NCBI GenBank assembly: GCA_948146395.1
Contig: OX411548.1
Coordinates: 59,663,020-59,727,019, forward strand
Length of the DNA stretch: 64,000 bases
Origin: Fragum whitleyi
Taxonomy: Eukaryota > Mollusca > Bivalvia > Cardiida > Cardiidae
Direction: 5' to 3'
Shown: positions 51,401 through 58,564 of the stretch, in pieces
How positions within the stretch are numbered: the first letter of the stretch is position 1
How the letters are laid out: each line of letters opens with the position of its first letter
Notes under the pieces: generated by a model
The model's input: the letters and a program-made list of their open reading frames with translations, nothing else
What the model was told of the DNA's origin: nothing
Databases searched by the model: none
Position numbers and translations under genes: made by a program

Positions 51401-54400
51401 GAAACTTGTCTCATAACGTTCATTTGTAATAGGCATTTTAAGAATGAATCAACAAAGTTGTTAGTAAAATATGTGAATATTGAAGCAAATTAGGTTATAT
51501 CATAACTTGATTAAATGATAAAGATGATACATGATATGAGACAGAGCATAAAGATAAATTCATTTTAAACATCGCTTATTCAGTTTTATTTTACTTGACA
51601 AGATTTGATATCGGTGTTAAATTATCTTGCTCCTTGAAGTTATTAGCTAAAGAAATGTATCCATATATCAGTTTTTTTTTATTTCATGAATGCTCTTTCT
51701 CAAAGTTTAACATCAAAACTTACCTTCCAGCATATAATCTGGGTCAAAAACAGTCATATTATTTGTTCCGACATATACGCAGGGATTATCTCAAGGTAGT
51801 GCACCCCTAATAGTTCCGCAACATTTCAGAACTCATGATCTTTCACAATGTTGATCGATGTTTCCTAATGAAATCATTAGCAAACATCGATCAACATTGT
51901 TAAAGTTCATTTCTTCCCAAACGGTGCGGAAATATTACGGGTCAACTACCTTAAGAACGCAAATACCACCAAATACTTACAGACTGCATAAATTGCGAAG
52001 TCTGACAAGGTTGAAAGTGTTCGATCATGGCCGACTTACTTATTCCAGACCTATATTCATGTTAATTATTTTTTTTTAAAAGTTTTACATACTATCATTT
52101 CTGTGTTAAAGTGCGGTCTCTTTTCGCGTAATGACTCCAATCTAAAATGTACAGCTGCGTTTCAACTTTTCACCAAATTCAAATAAACGTAATTAAGCTA
52201 AAATCTATTAATTTTATTTAACTTTAACCATTAATTCGATTGCATATACTTCATAGTGAATTATCATTTCTAAGAAGAATGGGCGTAATTCTTATCAAAA
52301 AACGATTGAGTTGCCTCATTCTGTCCAATGGGTAAGTTAAATTTCACCAAGTATTTTCACCAGTGCATGTTTTATTGGTATTAGCTGTTATAAACCGCTC
52401 GACAAGGCCATACTTATAAACTCACCTTCATCAGTAAAAGGTTCGAAGCCTCTGAACATTGCAGTAAACTGTTTCTTCCGAATGTCTAGCACGGTCAGAA
52501 ATATTTGGTCTTCGGTAGTCACGGCTGCATAGTTCTTCGATCCTGTGGATAGATTTGACCCGTTCTCCAGAAAATCCTATCTTAATGCCGTCACTTTGTA
52601 ATTTCAAGAGTATTATCAAAATACTACAAAACAACAACTTAAGAATAATCCCATTTCGAAGAATTCAGACATTAATTTCAATGTACGTTGAAATTGAAAA
52701 TACATGGAGACAGTAAAATATTGATGAATACATTGTGAAAGATGGGAAATTGCTTGTCACAAGCAATTTCTCCTTTTTTCTCGACGTTTCTCTCCTTAGT
52801 TATCTTCAGTGCATAAAAATCTAGGTTTGTGGGAAAATGGTATTACAGGTCCAAGCATTTATTTCTTTTTTGGAAACATTTTTTTTTTTGTTTGTTTGTT
52901 TTACGAATAACAAGTATTCCATATTTTTTAGTATTGGATCTTTAGTTATTGTCAATTTCATTGTCATTTAGGCAGGTTTTCCTGGGGAAGGTATACATTT
53001 TTTTTGCAGTTCTTTGCTAGGAAAAAGAGAACTAAATAATCATAAATATACGTTTAACGTTTTAAGAAGGGATTGAGTATCAAAAAGGATTCTTCGAATG
53101 GCCGAGATTATAACTGCCGTTGTATTTGTTTATCATTATTGCACAATCTCTAAGTATCTTGTCGTTCAGGTGCGCTACATGATACATGTGGATGTGAGTA
53201 CCTGCAGAAATCGCCGGAAACTTGAACTGGAAACTTCCCCCTAGTTCCAGTTTGAAGACCTCTGAGCCCTCTTTAAGACTAAAGATGGCCGCCGACTGAT
53301 CCTTGAATACTGCTAACGATGTCTTCTCGTCCCCCACGAGACATGACGGGAATTCGTCACGTGCCCATTCTAGGTCAAATTTACTCTCTCCTGAAAAAAA
53401 TATTCCATATGCTTCTCTTATATGTTAAACTTACTCAAAATTTCATTTGTCAAAATTCGAGCTTTCAACAAGTTTATTTAGTCGATATCCATCGTATGTA
53501 ATAGCAAAATGTTTGGTCCTGAAGTCGAAGACAAACGGTCGAGCCAGTACAAAATCTTGACATCCACCCTGCGTGTACCCTTCTAGGAAATCTAGGAATC
53601 GTTCCTTAATGATTCACAATGTCCTGAACATAGGGTGCTTTTTACAAAACTTCTTACAAACAAAATAATCGTAAGTCAAAATCAAAAATCGTACCTGGTG
53701 TTTTCATTTATTGTTTGATTCTATCTTGCAATATCTCATTGGAATCGTCTTTAGAGGTCGATTCAAATGAGATGATGGATGGCAAAATTAAATATTTAGT
53801 TCCTACTGTAGAAGCAACTTTAGTATATGACTAACGCAAAAATGATTGCAAGTTGTTTAGTTAAACAGGCCCCATGTGGACTGTAAATGTCTGCCAAAGG
53901 AAAGTGATTTTTTGAACAGATTCATTACTAATCATTAATGTATATATTTTTCTCTAAACTAGACTGTGAATGTACTCGATTTGAAACAAAATCAAGATTA
54001 TTCATTCTTTATTCTTCAAAACATAAATGATGTTATTCTTGGATGATGCATAAATATTGATAATACCACGGTAAGAATCTTGGTAAGACTCCACAAGATT
54101 TTACTACATACTTAATATCAAAGTAATTAGAATTCCAATACCTTACCAGAAAGATTTCACTTTTTCTCGCTATCTCAAAAAGTATGCACCATATCACAGC
54201 CCAATACGATACAAGGCAGATAATAAAAACAGACTTTGAAGTGTCATCTATGTAAAACTACAAAAATAACAGTCTTCTGCCTTATACGGTTCAGAGAAGA
54301 CCATTTTTGCATTTTCACACTTAAAATGCATCGATCACCGAAATATCCGATTAAGTTTGATTATGAATACCTTTGAAAGAACATTCCAGATAGGTTTCAC

Positions 54401-55141
54401 TAAGATTATCCCACTGGTTTGGAAAGAAAGGTTTGCGGGCGAGGAAAGTGGACTCATGGCGTACGGACAAGATAAATTTTAGAATTAACAACATCGTGAA
54501 ATTGACAAGGTAAATGATTTTGAATTTATTGAGGAATGAAATCGAATGAGTGTGTAGAGCGAGTTTTGAGTGAATTCAATGGGAGGTAATCCTATATCGC
54601 AAATTTTGTTCAGAATGAACAAAATTGGTGATATTGATTACCTCCCTTTAATAAAAAATGTATACAAGTTCTATACAAAGCTACCTATTTCCTCAAGAAC
54701 CTATGAGACGCTTACAATTTGATTTATGTCAGTGAAATCGAGATTTTCTCTATCAATATTTATTTTAAATGACATTATTGATTCTATATTTTTCATTGGT
54801 TTGAGCGTTTTAGAATGGTTTAAATGAGTGTTTGGAATGAATGAATGGAGTGCTGAGTGATCGATTAAGAATGGTTTTGATTGAGGTGAATGTCAATTTC
54901 ACGATGTAAATAACTGTAGCTAATAAAGGCTCGCGTTAAGAGGGGTGGGGAATAGGCTGAGCTAGAGTGCCAAACGAACCTGTCTGAACACTTCGAACTG
55001 TTAATTTCTGGTTGGTGTCAATCAGGATGCACGTGTCATTGTTACAGAACAAGGCACGTGATACCTTTCCTAATCCGTCCAGTATGCGTGTTTGTTTCCC
55101 TGTTCTGACATCCCATATCCGTATTGTGTTGTCATCACCGC
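30319..55141 (-). CDS. WD40 beta-propeller protein gene, 13 exons recognised, 5' end not found
   Basis: Exons in transcript order: 55141-54980, 53390-53202, 52542-52426, 49975-49835, 49548-49278, 47571-47463, 41770-41599, 40547-40435, 39504-39327, 35126-34962, 33832-33665, 31056-30912, 30443-30319. Every junction has AG before and GT after, and all phases join, giving about 685 residues. Blade-like units end in patterns such as IRIWDVRTGK, VRVFDRSRK, VKVYDYKTGK, VRLFDMKTG, LRVWDRETL and IVLWNF. About thirteen can be counted, enough for roughly two propellers. The C-terminus is acidic. WD40 propellers are protein-binding scaffolds. Two C-terminal propellers with missing N-terminal exons would suit a NACHT-WD (NWD-like) protein, but no NTPase domain is visible, so that is a guess. 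Exon 33665-33832 carries a frameshift. Introns are rich in transposons. Confidence 0.8.
30912..31056 (-). CDS. WD40 gene exon, last propeller blade
   Basis: Acceptor TGTATTTCAG, donor GTAAGG. Encodes a blade with LNFSQDGRFILAVTG and EIVLWNFNHFEQ. If the donor were skipped the frame would stop six codons later at 30895, giving a shorter C-terminus without the acidic tail. The joined form is preferred because phase and both splice sites fit. Confidence 0.8.
31315..31452. mobile_element. palindromic MITE family B, copy 5
   Basis: TTCAGGATGACAATACG, AATACCCCGCTTTGCACG, TGCAAAGCGGGTTATAATT and AACTGTTTGCACCGTG form the usual foldback with several mismatches. It lies in the intron between the last blade exon and exon 33665-33832. 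Confidence 0.7.
31660..32890 (-). pseudogene. possible decayed coding sequence, unrecognised
   Basis: On the minus strand several frames are protein-like but broken. Examples are 31663-31932 (including SYLKSYSHLKHVALCQFTKA), a stretch near 32030-32130 (FPVALKIHAKAIPVCEKI) and 32620-32886. Frame changes and stops separate them. I recognise no family. It may be a dead retrocopy or transposon remnant within the WD40 gene intron, or a chance pattern. Confidence 0.25.
33256..33653. mobile_element. Tc1-type MITE family T, copy 4, next to a splice donor
   Basis: Bounded by TA on both sides (33254-33255 and 33654-33655), with the tips CAGTTAAAACATCGAGAAATTG and CAATTTCAAGATGTTGTTAACTG. The length is about 398 bp. 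Its edge is 10 bp from the 5' splice site of exon 33665-33832, so the first bases of that intron are GTATGTTTA and then MITE sequence. It is non-coding. Confidence 0.8.
33665..33832 (-). CDS. WD40 gene exon with a one-base frameshift
   Basis: Acceptor TTAACCCCAG, donor GTATGTTT. The first part reads NLIKRLFGHKTGVEL in the frame inherited from the previous exon, then runs into a TAG. The second part reads SSPFILTYGSWEEE and LRVWDRETLQ in another frame, and that frame joins correctly to the next exon. The switch falls near a run of three T bases (plus-strand about 33780-33782), where one base appears extra. The cause could be a sequencing error, an allele or true inactivation. A 27-bp GT-AG interval inside is too short for an intron. 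Confidence 0.7.
34270..34436. mobile_element. palindromic MITE family P, copy 2 (best preserved)
   Basis: The outer arms TTAAGGTAGTCGACCTGTAA and GGTTCCACTACCTTAA are inverse. The inner part ACCGAGGTTTCCTAATGAA is followed at once by its inverse TTCATTAGGAAACCTCGGT. In all it is a nearly complete 165-bp foldback in the intron after exon 34962-35126. Confidence 0.75.
34775..34905. repeat. repeat family X, partial copy
   Basis: Contains GTGTGATTAGGTTTTAAGTG and ACATGAAATCAACAA, which recur in the hairpin at 55270-55400. Only one arm is clear here. Confidence 0.45.
34962..35126 (-). CDS. WD40 gene exon
   Basis: Acceptor ATGATTTTCAG, donor GTTTGT. Encodes SKVSEIVDIEYYNKYQS, a charged linker, and a blade with VVLDNSRVLVAHDDFIVRLF then DMKTG. 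Phases match exons 39327 and 33832. Confidence 0.85.
35587..37110 (-). mobile_element. Tc1-type DNA transposon, 1.5 kb, decayed
   Basis: Flanked by TA (35585-35586 and 37111-37112). The terminal inverted repeats are GGACGAAAAAGAAACGCCGG at the left and, reading inward from the right, GGACAAAAAAGAAACGCCGG, one mismatch in 20. The coding region runs on the minus strand and is broken. The length and TA target are usual for Tc1/mariner elements. It sits in the intron between exons 39327-39504 and 34962-35126. Confidence 0.9.
35790..36817 (-). pseudogene. Tc1-like transposase, broken
   Basis: The first 92 codons are open (MAQLSEVERLQAIAMLVQG) and form the paired-type helix-turn-helix region, including VAAYFGVHIRTIERLVQRLR and a SGRPHVTTPRQDR linker. 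Further on, pieces of the catalytic domain appear in changing frames: FFTDKSRFTLYRSDGRRR with the first catalytic Asp (36300-36380), LILQQDNARPHIARF with the second Asp (36045-36115), a LDWPAF-KPDLS segment with the third acidic position (near 35975-36020), and NNIPMRMINTLVNSMHKR near the C-terminus. Frameshifts and stops separate these pieces, so no active enzyme can come from this copy. The protein would bind the terminal repeats and cut and join DNA. Confidence 0.85.
37431..37474. repeat. short hairpin family D, copy 2
   Basis: AGAAGAAATTGCTGGAGACACGCCATTTCTTCTT is an imperfect foldback of the type at 5005-5046 and 52742-52784. Confidence 0.5.
37475..38305. other. intron sequence without recognised features
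   Basis: Part of the intron between exons 39327-39504 and 34962-35126. No exon with matching phase, RNA gene or bounded repeat was found. Confidence 0.4.
38306..38366. repeat. palindromic family K, copy 4
   Basis: GGTTGGCAACCAAACCCTTG, TAACTACAGCTAGTTACAG and ATTTGGTAACCAAAC make a short foldback related to 27241-27310. Confidence 0.55.
38540..38760. mobile_element. palindromic MITE family M, copy 2
   Basis: The centre AAGACTCTGGCCAGCCTGTG, AACTGCACAG, TCTGACCAGAGGCTTT is bounded by GCGCGAAG and CTTCGCGC. The flanking TTGTTGGAAATGTTATGCACA is shared with 16920-16960. Confidence 0.6.
39052..39095. repeat. (GTTT)n-type simple repeat
   Basis: Imperfect TTTG/TTTT units over about 45 bp in an intron. 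Confidence 0.8.
39327..39504 (-). CDS. WD40 gene exon
   Basis: Acceptor CTTTTTCCAG, donor GTACAT. Encodes NESGSVLVTWCDAEIAIIQI then YDYVNRRH, and DEIGLSPDGKLLLYTVE, so it spans the end of one blade and the start of the next. Enters in phase 0 and leaves in phase 1, matching both neighbours. Confidence 0.85.
40435..40547 (-). CDS. WD40 gene exon
   Basis: Acceptor TTTTTTCAG, donor GTGAGT. Encodes VVCLSLGRSNVKVYDYKTGK followed by TTALLENKQKEKLGGFV. The NVKVYDYKTGK segment is a typical blade end. Confidence 0.85.
40962..41048. repeat. foldback repeat in intron
   Basis: The arms AGTATCTAACTCGGTCGTAG and CGAAACCTCGTTAGATATT, with ATTAATAATTATCTCGGC against CTCGACAATTATCAATT, form a hairpin of about 85 bp. 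It resembles a short MITE. Single copy in this window. Confidence 0.55.
41080..41330 (-). mobile_element. tRNA-derived SINE, old copy in intron
   Basis: Degraded relative of 17194-17473. ATCGCGGTGGCTGATAAC, AGTAATACCACAACATTT, ACTCCTATTGGTGGGAGG and a B-box-like GGGTTTGAATTTACGACCC followed by ATTGACAATCCAATGCATTA are in the expected order. The head sits at the high-coordinate end. Confidence 0.5.
41354..41432. repeat. near-perfect foldback in intron
   Basis: AGTGCGTAAAGTGTCGACAC, CAGTCGGACTGCGCA and the inverse TGCGCAGACTGACT, GTGTCGACACTTTTCGCACT-type arms of about 36 bp around a TATT centre. It lies about 170 bp downstream of exon 41599-41770 in transcript direction. Confidence 0.7.
41599..41770 (-). 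CDS. WD40 gene exon
   Basis: Acceptor CATTTTTCAG, donor GTTTAA. The donor is weaker than its neighbours but gives the only matching phase. Encodes CSILQFKIVNEHELLVLHD, KLKVINIDRLEITREF and MWDFVYLDSRK. It joins in phase 0 to 47463 and in phase 1 to 40547. Confidence 0.8.
42035..42442. mobile_element. Tc1-type MITE family T, copy 5
   Basis: TA at 42033-42034 and 42443-42444. The tips are CAGTTAACAACATCGTGAAC and the inverse CACGATGTAACTAACTG. It is 408 bp and non-coding, in the intron between exons 47463-47571 and 41599-41770. This and copy 4 define the family ends best. Confidence 0.8.
43998..44722 (+). mobile_element. Helentron-like element (H4)
   Basis: Starts TTTTTAGCTCACATGAGCAC with GTGCTCAAGGTAAGC, has GTCCGTCGCC and GCGTCGTCC, and ends GACTCAGGTGAGCAATC then AGGACCATCACGGTCCTCTGG. 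This is the reverse of the element at 12124-13818, with the hairpin at the 3' end. The core holds two near-copies (44270-44400 and 44440-44560, sharing CAGCTTTCATATTTGGTATG). Confidence 0.7.
45379..45900 (+). mobile_element. Helentron-like element (H5), 3' end not found
   Basis: Starts TTTCTAGCTCACCAGAGCAC, with AGTCCGTCGCAGG and repeated core units (CTTCTCCTCCTTAACC near 45480, CATTTCCTCCTGAACC near 45625). The terminal hairpin is not recognisable, so the boundary is approximate. Confidence 0.5.
47463..47571 (-). CDS. WD40 gene exon
   Basis: Acceptor CTGATTTCAG, donor GTAAGG. Encodes MLTLHPNPRYLVGFGFK then DSQFIFVYDLVKNIA. It enters with one base to complete an AGA codon begun in exon 49278, and ends in phase 0. 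Confidence 0.8.
47572..49002. other. intron sequence without recognised features
   Basis: No further exon with matching phase seen. ATCACGTGAC-type palindromes occur near 48327 and 48355, and CACGTG cores recur. A degraded direct match to other repeats could not be assigned. Confidence 0.35.
49003..49140. mobile_element. palindromic MITE family W, complete copy
   Basis: GAATAGATGATAGGTGACTT, GGTGGAAAAGTTTATCGGGC, then the inverse GCCCGATAAAATTTCCATCT and AACCATCTATTC give a foldback of about 135 bp with a GC-rich centre. A single arm occurs at 22845-22925. It lies in the intron just downstream of exon 49278-49548 in transcript direction. Confidence 0.75.
49278..49548 (-). CDS. WD40 gene exon, two blades
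   Basis: Acceptor TATTATAAAG, donor GTAACA. At 271 bp it is the longest exon. Encodes YVRSLKCSPDGKYLHYVKSA, NIQTSETKVEL, then TSACTHDLSTVVTIAEDSNV and RVFDRSRKEQK. It ends in phase 2, joined correctly by exon 47571. Confidence 0.85.
49835..49975 (-). CDS. WD40 gene exon with SINE-abutted acceptor
   Basis: The acceptor CATTTCAG precedes 49975, and the donor is GTTTGT. Encodes DESIQYEIDEMAITPDEKHV, IYSNIYTNDIIFLDFRAMKK. The eight bases of the acceptor belong to the target duplication of a SINE that lies immediately upstream, so the tract usually rich in pyrimidines is SINE tail instead. Phases match 52426 and 49548. Confidence 0.85.
49971..50231 (-). mobile_element. tRNA-derived SINE with 14-bp target duplication spanning a splice site
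   Basis: The SINE body is 49985-50217, minus strand. It has a shortened head (B-box-like GGGTTCGAATCCC), the family body and a CAAACAAAACAAAT-type tail. The flanks are AATATCTGAAATGA (49971-49984) and AATATCTGGAATGA (50218-50231), one mismatch in 14. The duplicated target contains the 3' splice site of exon 49835-49975, so a second acceptor (CATTCCAG, then ATATT) stands at the far side next to what looks like the original intron end. Confidence 0.85.
50232..51788. other. intron sequence without recognised features
   Basis: Intron between exons 52426-52542 and 49835-49975. GCCTGCCCAACTGTGCAGTC near 50398 resembles an arm of family M. No other feature is supportable. Confidence 0.35.
51789..51957. 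mobile_element. palindromic MITE family P, copy 3
   Basis: The outer arms TCAAGGTAGTGCACCCCTAA and GGGTCAACTACCTTAAG are inverse. The centre ATCGATGTTTCCTAATGAA is followed by ATCATTAGCAAACATCGAT. About 168 bp, in an intron. Confidence 0.75.
52426..52542 (-). CDS. WD40 gene exon
   Basis: Acceptor TCTATCCACAG, donor GTGAGT. Encodes SKNYAAVTTEDQIFLTVLDI, RKKQFTAMFRGFEPFTDE. Starts with two bases and ends with one, which fits exons 53202 and 49975. Its pattern is a diverged blade. Confidence 0.85.
52742..52784. repeat. short hairpin family D, copy 3
   Basis: GGGAAATTGCTTGTCACAAGCAATTTCTCC is a nearly perfect foldback in an intron. It is related to 5005-5046. Confidence 0.6.
53202..53390 (-). 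CDS. WD40 gene exon
   Basis: Acceptor TTTTTTTCAG, donor GTACTC. Encodes ESKFDLEWARDEFPSCLVGD, EKTSLAVFKDQSAAIFSLKE and VFKLELGGSFQFKFPAISA. The open frame continues past the donor to 53080, but the phase and donor favour the shorter exon. Confidence 0.85.
53693..53878. repeat. dispersed repeat family Q, copy 2
   Basis: TTTAGAGG, ATGGCAAAATTAAATATTTA, GTAGAAGCAACTTTAGTA and AAGTTGTTTAGTTAAACAGG align with 17650-17785. Intron of the WD40 gene. Confidence 0.55.
54481..54916. mobile_element. Tc1-type MITE family T, copy 6
   Basis: Starts near GAATTAACAACATCGTGAAA and ends CAATTTCACGATGTAAATAACTG, then TA (54917-54918). The central GGAGGTAAT and ATTACCTCCC palindrome is present. It lies about 60 bp after the donor of exon 54980-55141. 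Confidence 0.7.
54980..55141 (-). CDS. WD40 gene, most upstream exon recognised
   Basis: Acceptor CTTATAG, donor GTTCGT. Encodes GDDNTIRIWDVRTGKQTRIL, the most typical WD40 blade in the gene, then ALFCNNDTCILIDTNQKLTV. It starts with two bases of a codon, so at least one more upstream exon must exist. I could not find it between 55141 and 64000. Confidence 0.85.
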
Positions 55142-55269
55142 CTATAAGACAGGAAACTAGTAGGAGAAATCTATCCTTTCATAAAGATTGTATCTTTATC
55201 TTTAACAAGCTATAGTTACTACGTTGCGGAGACAACGGATGTGAGTTTTTAGATATTATTTAGGAGATG

Positions 55270-55400
55270 AAGAGAGTATTGTTTAATTTAATAGGGGTAT
55301 GAAATCAAAAACCTAATCACACTGAATAATACGCGAAGTGGATTCACACATGAGTGTGATTAGGTTTTTAGTTTCAAACATCCATGAAATTATAAATAAT
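55270..55400. repeat. hairpin repeat family X, complete copy
   Basis: ATGAAATCAAAAACCTAATC and ACAC are matched by GTGTGATTAGGTTTTTAGTT, about 25-bp arms with a 35-bp loop. One arm also occurs at 34850. Confidence 0.6.
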
Positions 55401-55703
55401 ATCAAATCTTTTCATTTTTTAAAATTGAATATCATGAAGTAAAACGGAAGTATGTTTTCTTGCGGTACTACTTTGCGCGCTAGTTTAAAAATTCGATACG
55501 CACTGTAAGTTGTTTTCAATACTAATTAAAACCAATTTTTCAGCCAATCAAAATACAAGAAGGTTAATGTATACCAATAAAATTAAATTATATAAGTAAA
55601 TATTAAGTAAATGAGGAAATTGAACTGCTGCAGACAAACTTTGGGATTTTATTAGATTTTGAAAATACATGTAAGGTTATACTTTGACATGTTTATCATA
55701 TCT

Positions 55704-56246
55704 TGTTATATATAAATAAACCTAATGGCTTTTATCGTGTCTATTTTTAGAATTAGTCTGGGAATTTTCCAATCTCTTGACACTGTTAGGTAATATATAT
55801 GTAGAAGATTTCAGATCTTTCTAGAAAGGACTTTTAGAAAGTGATTCAGACCTTAGAGTCTTCTAATGTTCTATGCTATTCTAGATTGTTCTAAGGTATT
55901 ATAAAAAGGGATTTCTACAGCATTCTTGGTTAACTTGGTTTAGACTATTGGTTTCATTTAGTAGTAGTGAGTTGAACTAAAAGAGGATTTCTTGTTATCT
56001 TAAAGGTGTGTTTGAAATGGTGTTTAATTTTAAATTTGGATATTATTGGACTTATTATTTGTGGACCAGGAACTTAATTCAATTGGATCTAAAATTAAAA
56101 CCTTTAGGATTTAACATTCAAGGTATTGTAATTTGTTTTTGTATTAATTTCATATTGTCAATAATTCTGGTGTTATTGTCAACAAATATTGTTAATTGTA
56201 AAGTTTGTTGCTGGCTTCTTTATTCTTGTTACATTTGCAAGTAACA
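55704..56246 (+). repeat. 5' LTR (543 bp)
   Basis: TG...CA ends with 5-bp inverted tips (TGTTA/TAACA). A TATA-like ATTATAAAAAG lies near 55898, with AATAAA near the start (about 55713). It is 20 bp longer than the 3' LTR because of a segment just after CTATTTTTAGA. Either this LTR gained it or the other lost it. Confidence 0.9.
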
Positions 56247-56248
56247 AT

Positions 56249-56266
56249 TGGGGGGCTCGTCCGGGA
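56249..56266 (+). other. primer binding site, proline-tRNA type
   Basis: TGGGGGGCTCGTCCGGGA starts two bases after the LTR. It matches the complement of the 3' end of tRNA-Pro as used by murine leukemia virus, apart from one extra G in the G run. The match is from known primer-site sequence. The host tRNA was not examined. Confidence 0.75.
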
Positions 56267-56496
56267 GATACGAACATCAGACAAACAAACAAACAAAACA
56301 AAACAAATCAAACAAATTCTTTATTTAAATCTGCTGTTCAAAATTATTTAAGAAATTAATTATATATTTGAATTTTAATAGATTTAGAGTGTACTTTCAC
56401 TTTTATTTATCGAAATCTTTCATTCTTTGAATACAGCAACAAGCTACCAGGTCTTTTGACTTAGAAAAATTTACGAACGAACCTTCCATAGAGCTA

Positions 56497-57354
56497 TTGA
56501 ATTTGGGTAAAAAGTCTGATTTGCTCCATTTTGCCAAGCATTATGAATTAAAAGAAGTCAAGTCCTCATTGCGAAAGCATGAAATTAAGAATATTTTGGT
56601 TCAATATTTTGTTGATGAGGACATTTTTGATGAAAAGGCTCTGTCTCTCATTGTTGATATTCCATCAATTGCAAGCTCAAGAGAGCTTGAACTGTTAAAA
56701 CTTCAACAAAAGGAGAAGGAATGGGAAATAGAAAGAGAGAGAGAAGAGAGAAAATTACAAGAAAAACAATTAGACATTGAAGAGAAGGAAAGAGAAAGGC
56801 AATTTCAAAGGGAAAAGGAAGAAATAGAGAGAGGTGGAAAGAGAAGAAAGAGCATTTCAATTACGATTAAAAGAATTAGAAATTCAAGATAGCGCAAATC
56901 AGTCCAGATATATGTATAATGACCATTATAATGTAACAAAACATTTTAGGCTTGTTCCTCCATTTCAAGAAAATGAAGTTGATACATATTTCGAACATTT
57001 TGAAAAAAAGTTGCAAATAACTTGAAATGGCCAAAGGAGCAATGGACCTTACTTCTCCAAAGTGTCTTAGTAGGAAACGCTCGCAACATTTATTCGCAAC
57101 TTAGAACAGAACAAAGCAATGATTATGATACTGTAATAGAACTCATTCTCAAAGGTTATGAGCTGGTTCCAGAAGCATACAGACAACTATTTAGAAGTTG
57201 TAGAAAAGAACCTGGCCAGACTCACATTGAATTTGCAAGAAACGAAGAAAAATTATTTGACAGGTGGTGCTATTCTAAGAAAATAGACCAAAATTATGAT
57301 AATCTTAGACAACTTACATTAATTGAACAATTAAAAAAACTGCAATCAATCTGA
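56497..57354 (+). pseudogene. gag, broken
   Basis: The first part (56497-56892) opens with MNLGKKSDLLHFAKHYELKE, a helical segment, then a long Glu/Arg/Lys-rich coiled coil. After a frame change within about 56840-56890, the capsid-like region follows (RLVPPFQENEVDTYFEHFEK, then after another frame change near 57025 KWPKEQWTLLLQSVLVGNA). This pattern of a W-P-x-x-x-W block is usual in retrotransposon Gag. The frame ends with a stop near 57352. Gag would form the particle around the RNA. Confidence 0.8.
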
Positions 57355-57591
57355 CATTAAGTCACATTTAGATGAAAAAAAAATGTTGAAACTATACATG
57401 AAGTAGTTCGTTTAGCTGATGATTACTACCTCACATACAAAAATTCTTTCGTTAATAAAGCAAAACCTGCTTCCTCACATCCCCAAAATAAATATATGTC
57501 TGGTGATTCATCTAGCATGTCTAGTCAATCAAATTCACCTAAACCAAAGTCTACTGGTGAAACCAATGTTCAAAATCCCTTATCTCGAGTA

Positions 57592-57654
57592 CATTGTACT
57601 TTTTGTTAAAAACCAGGTCACCTTATTTCAGAATATTTTAGATTAAAAAGGAAG
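57592..57654 (+). pseudogene. nucleocapsid zinc knuckle, broken
   Basis: The frame reads H-C-T-F-C, a stop codon (57607-57609), K-P-G-H, then L-I-S-E-Y. A CCHC knuckle (C-x2-C-x4-H-x4-C) is evident, but one position is a stop and the last Cys is Tyr. It is in the same frame as the protease that follows. Confidence 0.75.
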
Positions 57655-58434
57655 ATGGAACTGAGTACAGCCAAACCTACAGGGCTCACCAGCCTTCAGC
57701 CTAAATCACAGCCTTCTTTTGAGTTAAATTCAATTGTTAAGGCAGAATCAAATTCTGATTCCTGTATGGAGATTTTTGAACCGTTCATGTTGGATGGTTT
57801 TGTATCACTTTCAGGTGATATATGCCCACCTACCCCTATTAATATTGTAAGAGACACAGGAGCTTCTCAATCTCTTATTTTAGCAGATGTTCTGCCTTTT
57901 TCTGAGAAGACTTCGTCTGGTACTAGTGTCCTTATTCAGGGTGTAGAGTGTGGTGTTATTAATGTTCCTCTTCACTAGGTTGATTTGTCCTCAGATTTTG
58001 TTACTGGTTCTGTGGTTGTTGGTGTTAAACATTCTTTACCATTTAAAGGTGTACATTTATTGCTAGGCAATGACTTAGCTAGAGATAAGGTTGTTGTTAA
58101 TCCTCTTGTAACTGACACACCTAGTGTAGGTCAAACATATGATCCTATTTTGCAGGAAATACCTGATTTGTACCTTTCATGTGCAGTAACTCGGGGTATG
58201 GCTAAAAAAGCTTCATTTAAAAATTCAAATGATATTGACTTAACTGATACTTTTGTTGGTCAATATTTCAAGGACGAGATTAAAAAGTCTTTTAATCTTA
58301 GTCTGCCTGATACTCAGACAGGCTCGTCAAAACTTTGTCAGTCATCTCCAAGGTCAAATGACCAAGATCATGAAACGCATTCGAAGTCACGGCTAATCCA
58401 GGAACAGCAAATGATCCTGAGATTTCAATGTTAA
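57655..58434 (+). pseudogene. retroviral-type aspartic protease region, broken
   Basis: The active-site motif RDTGASQSLIL has its Asp at 57853-57855. The second half has LPFKGVHLLLGNDLARDKV, where a LLGNDLA-type motif is the usual partner strand. An in-frame stop (57976-57978) separates them. A linker (CAVTRGMAKKASF) follows. The enzyme would cut Gag and Pol. A stretch between 58435 and 58560 has lost its frame. Confidence 0.85.
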
Positions 58435-58564
58435 TTGATAGGGCATTACCCGAAAAGAAATGTCTCAGAATCCTGTTTGTTACTATAAAAAGAATGGTAT
58501 TCTGATGAGAAAATGGCGACCATTTGATGTCCCAGCTGATGATGATTGGGCTGTTCATCACTAA

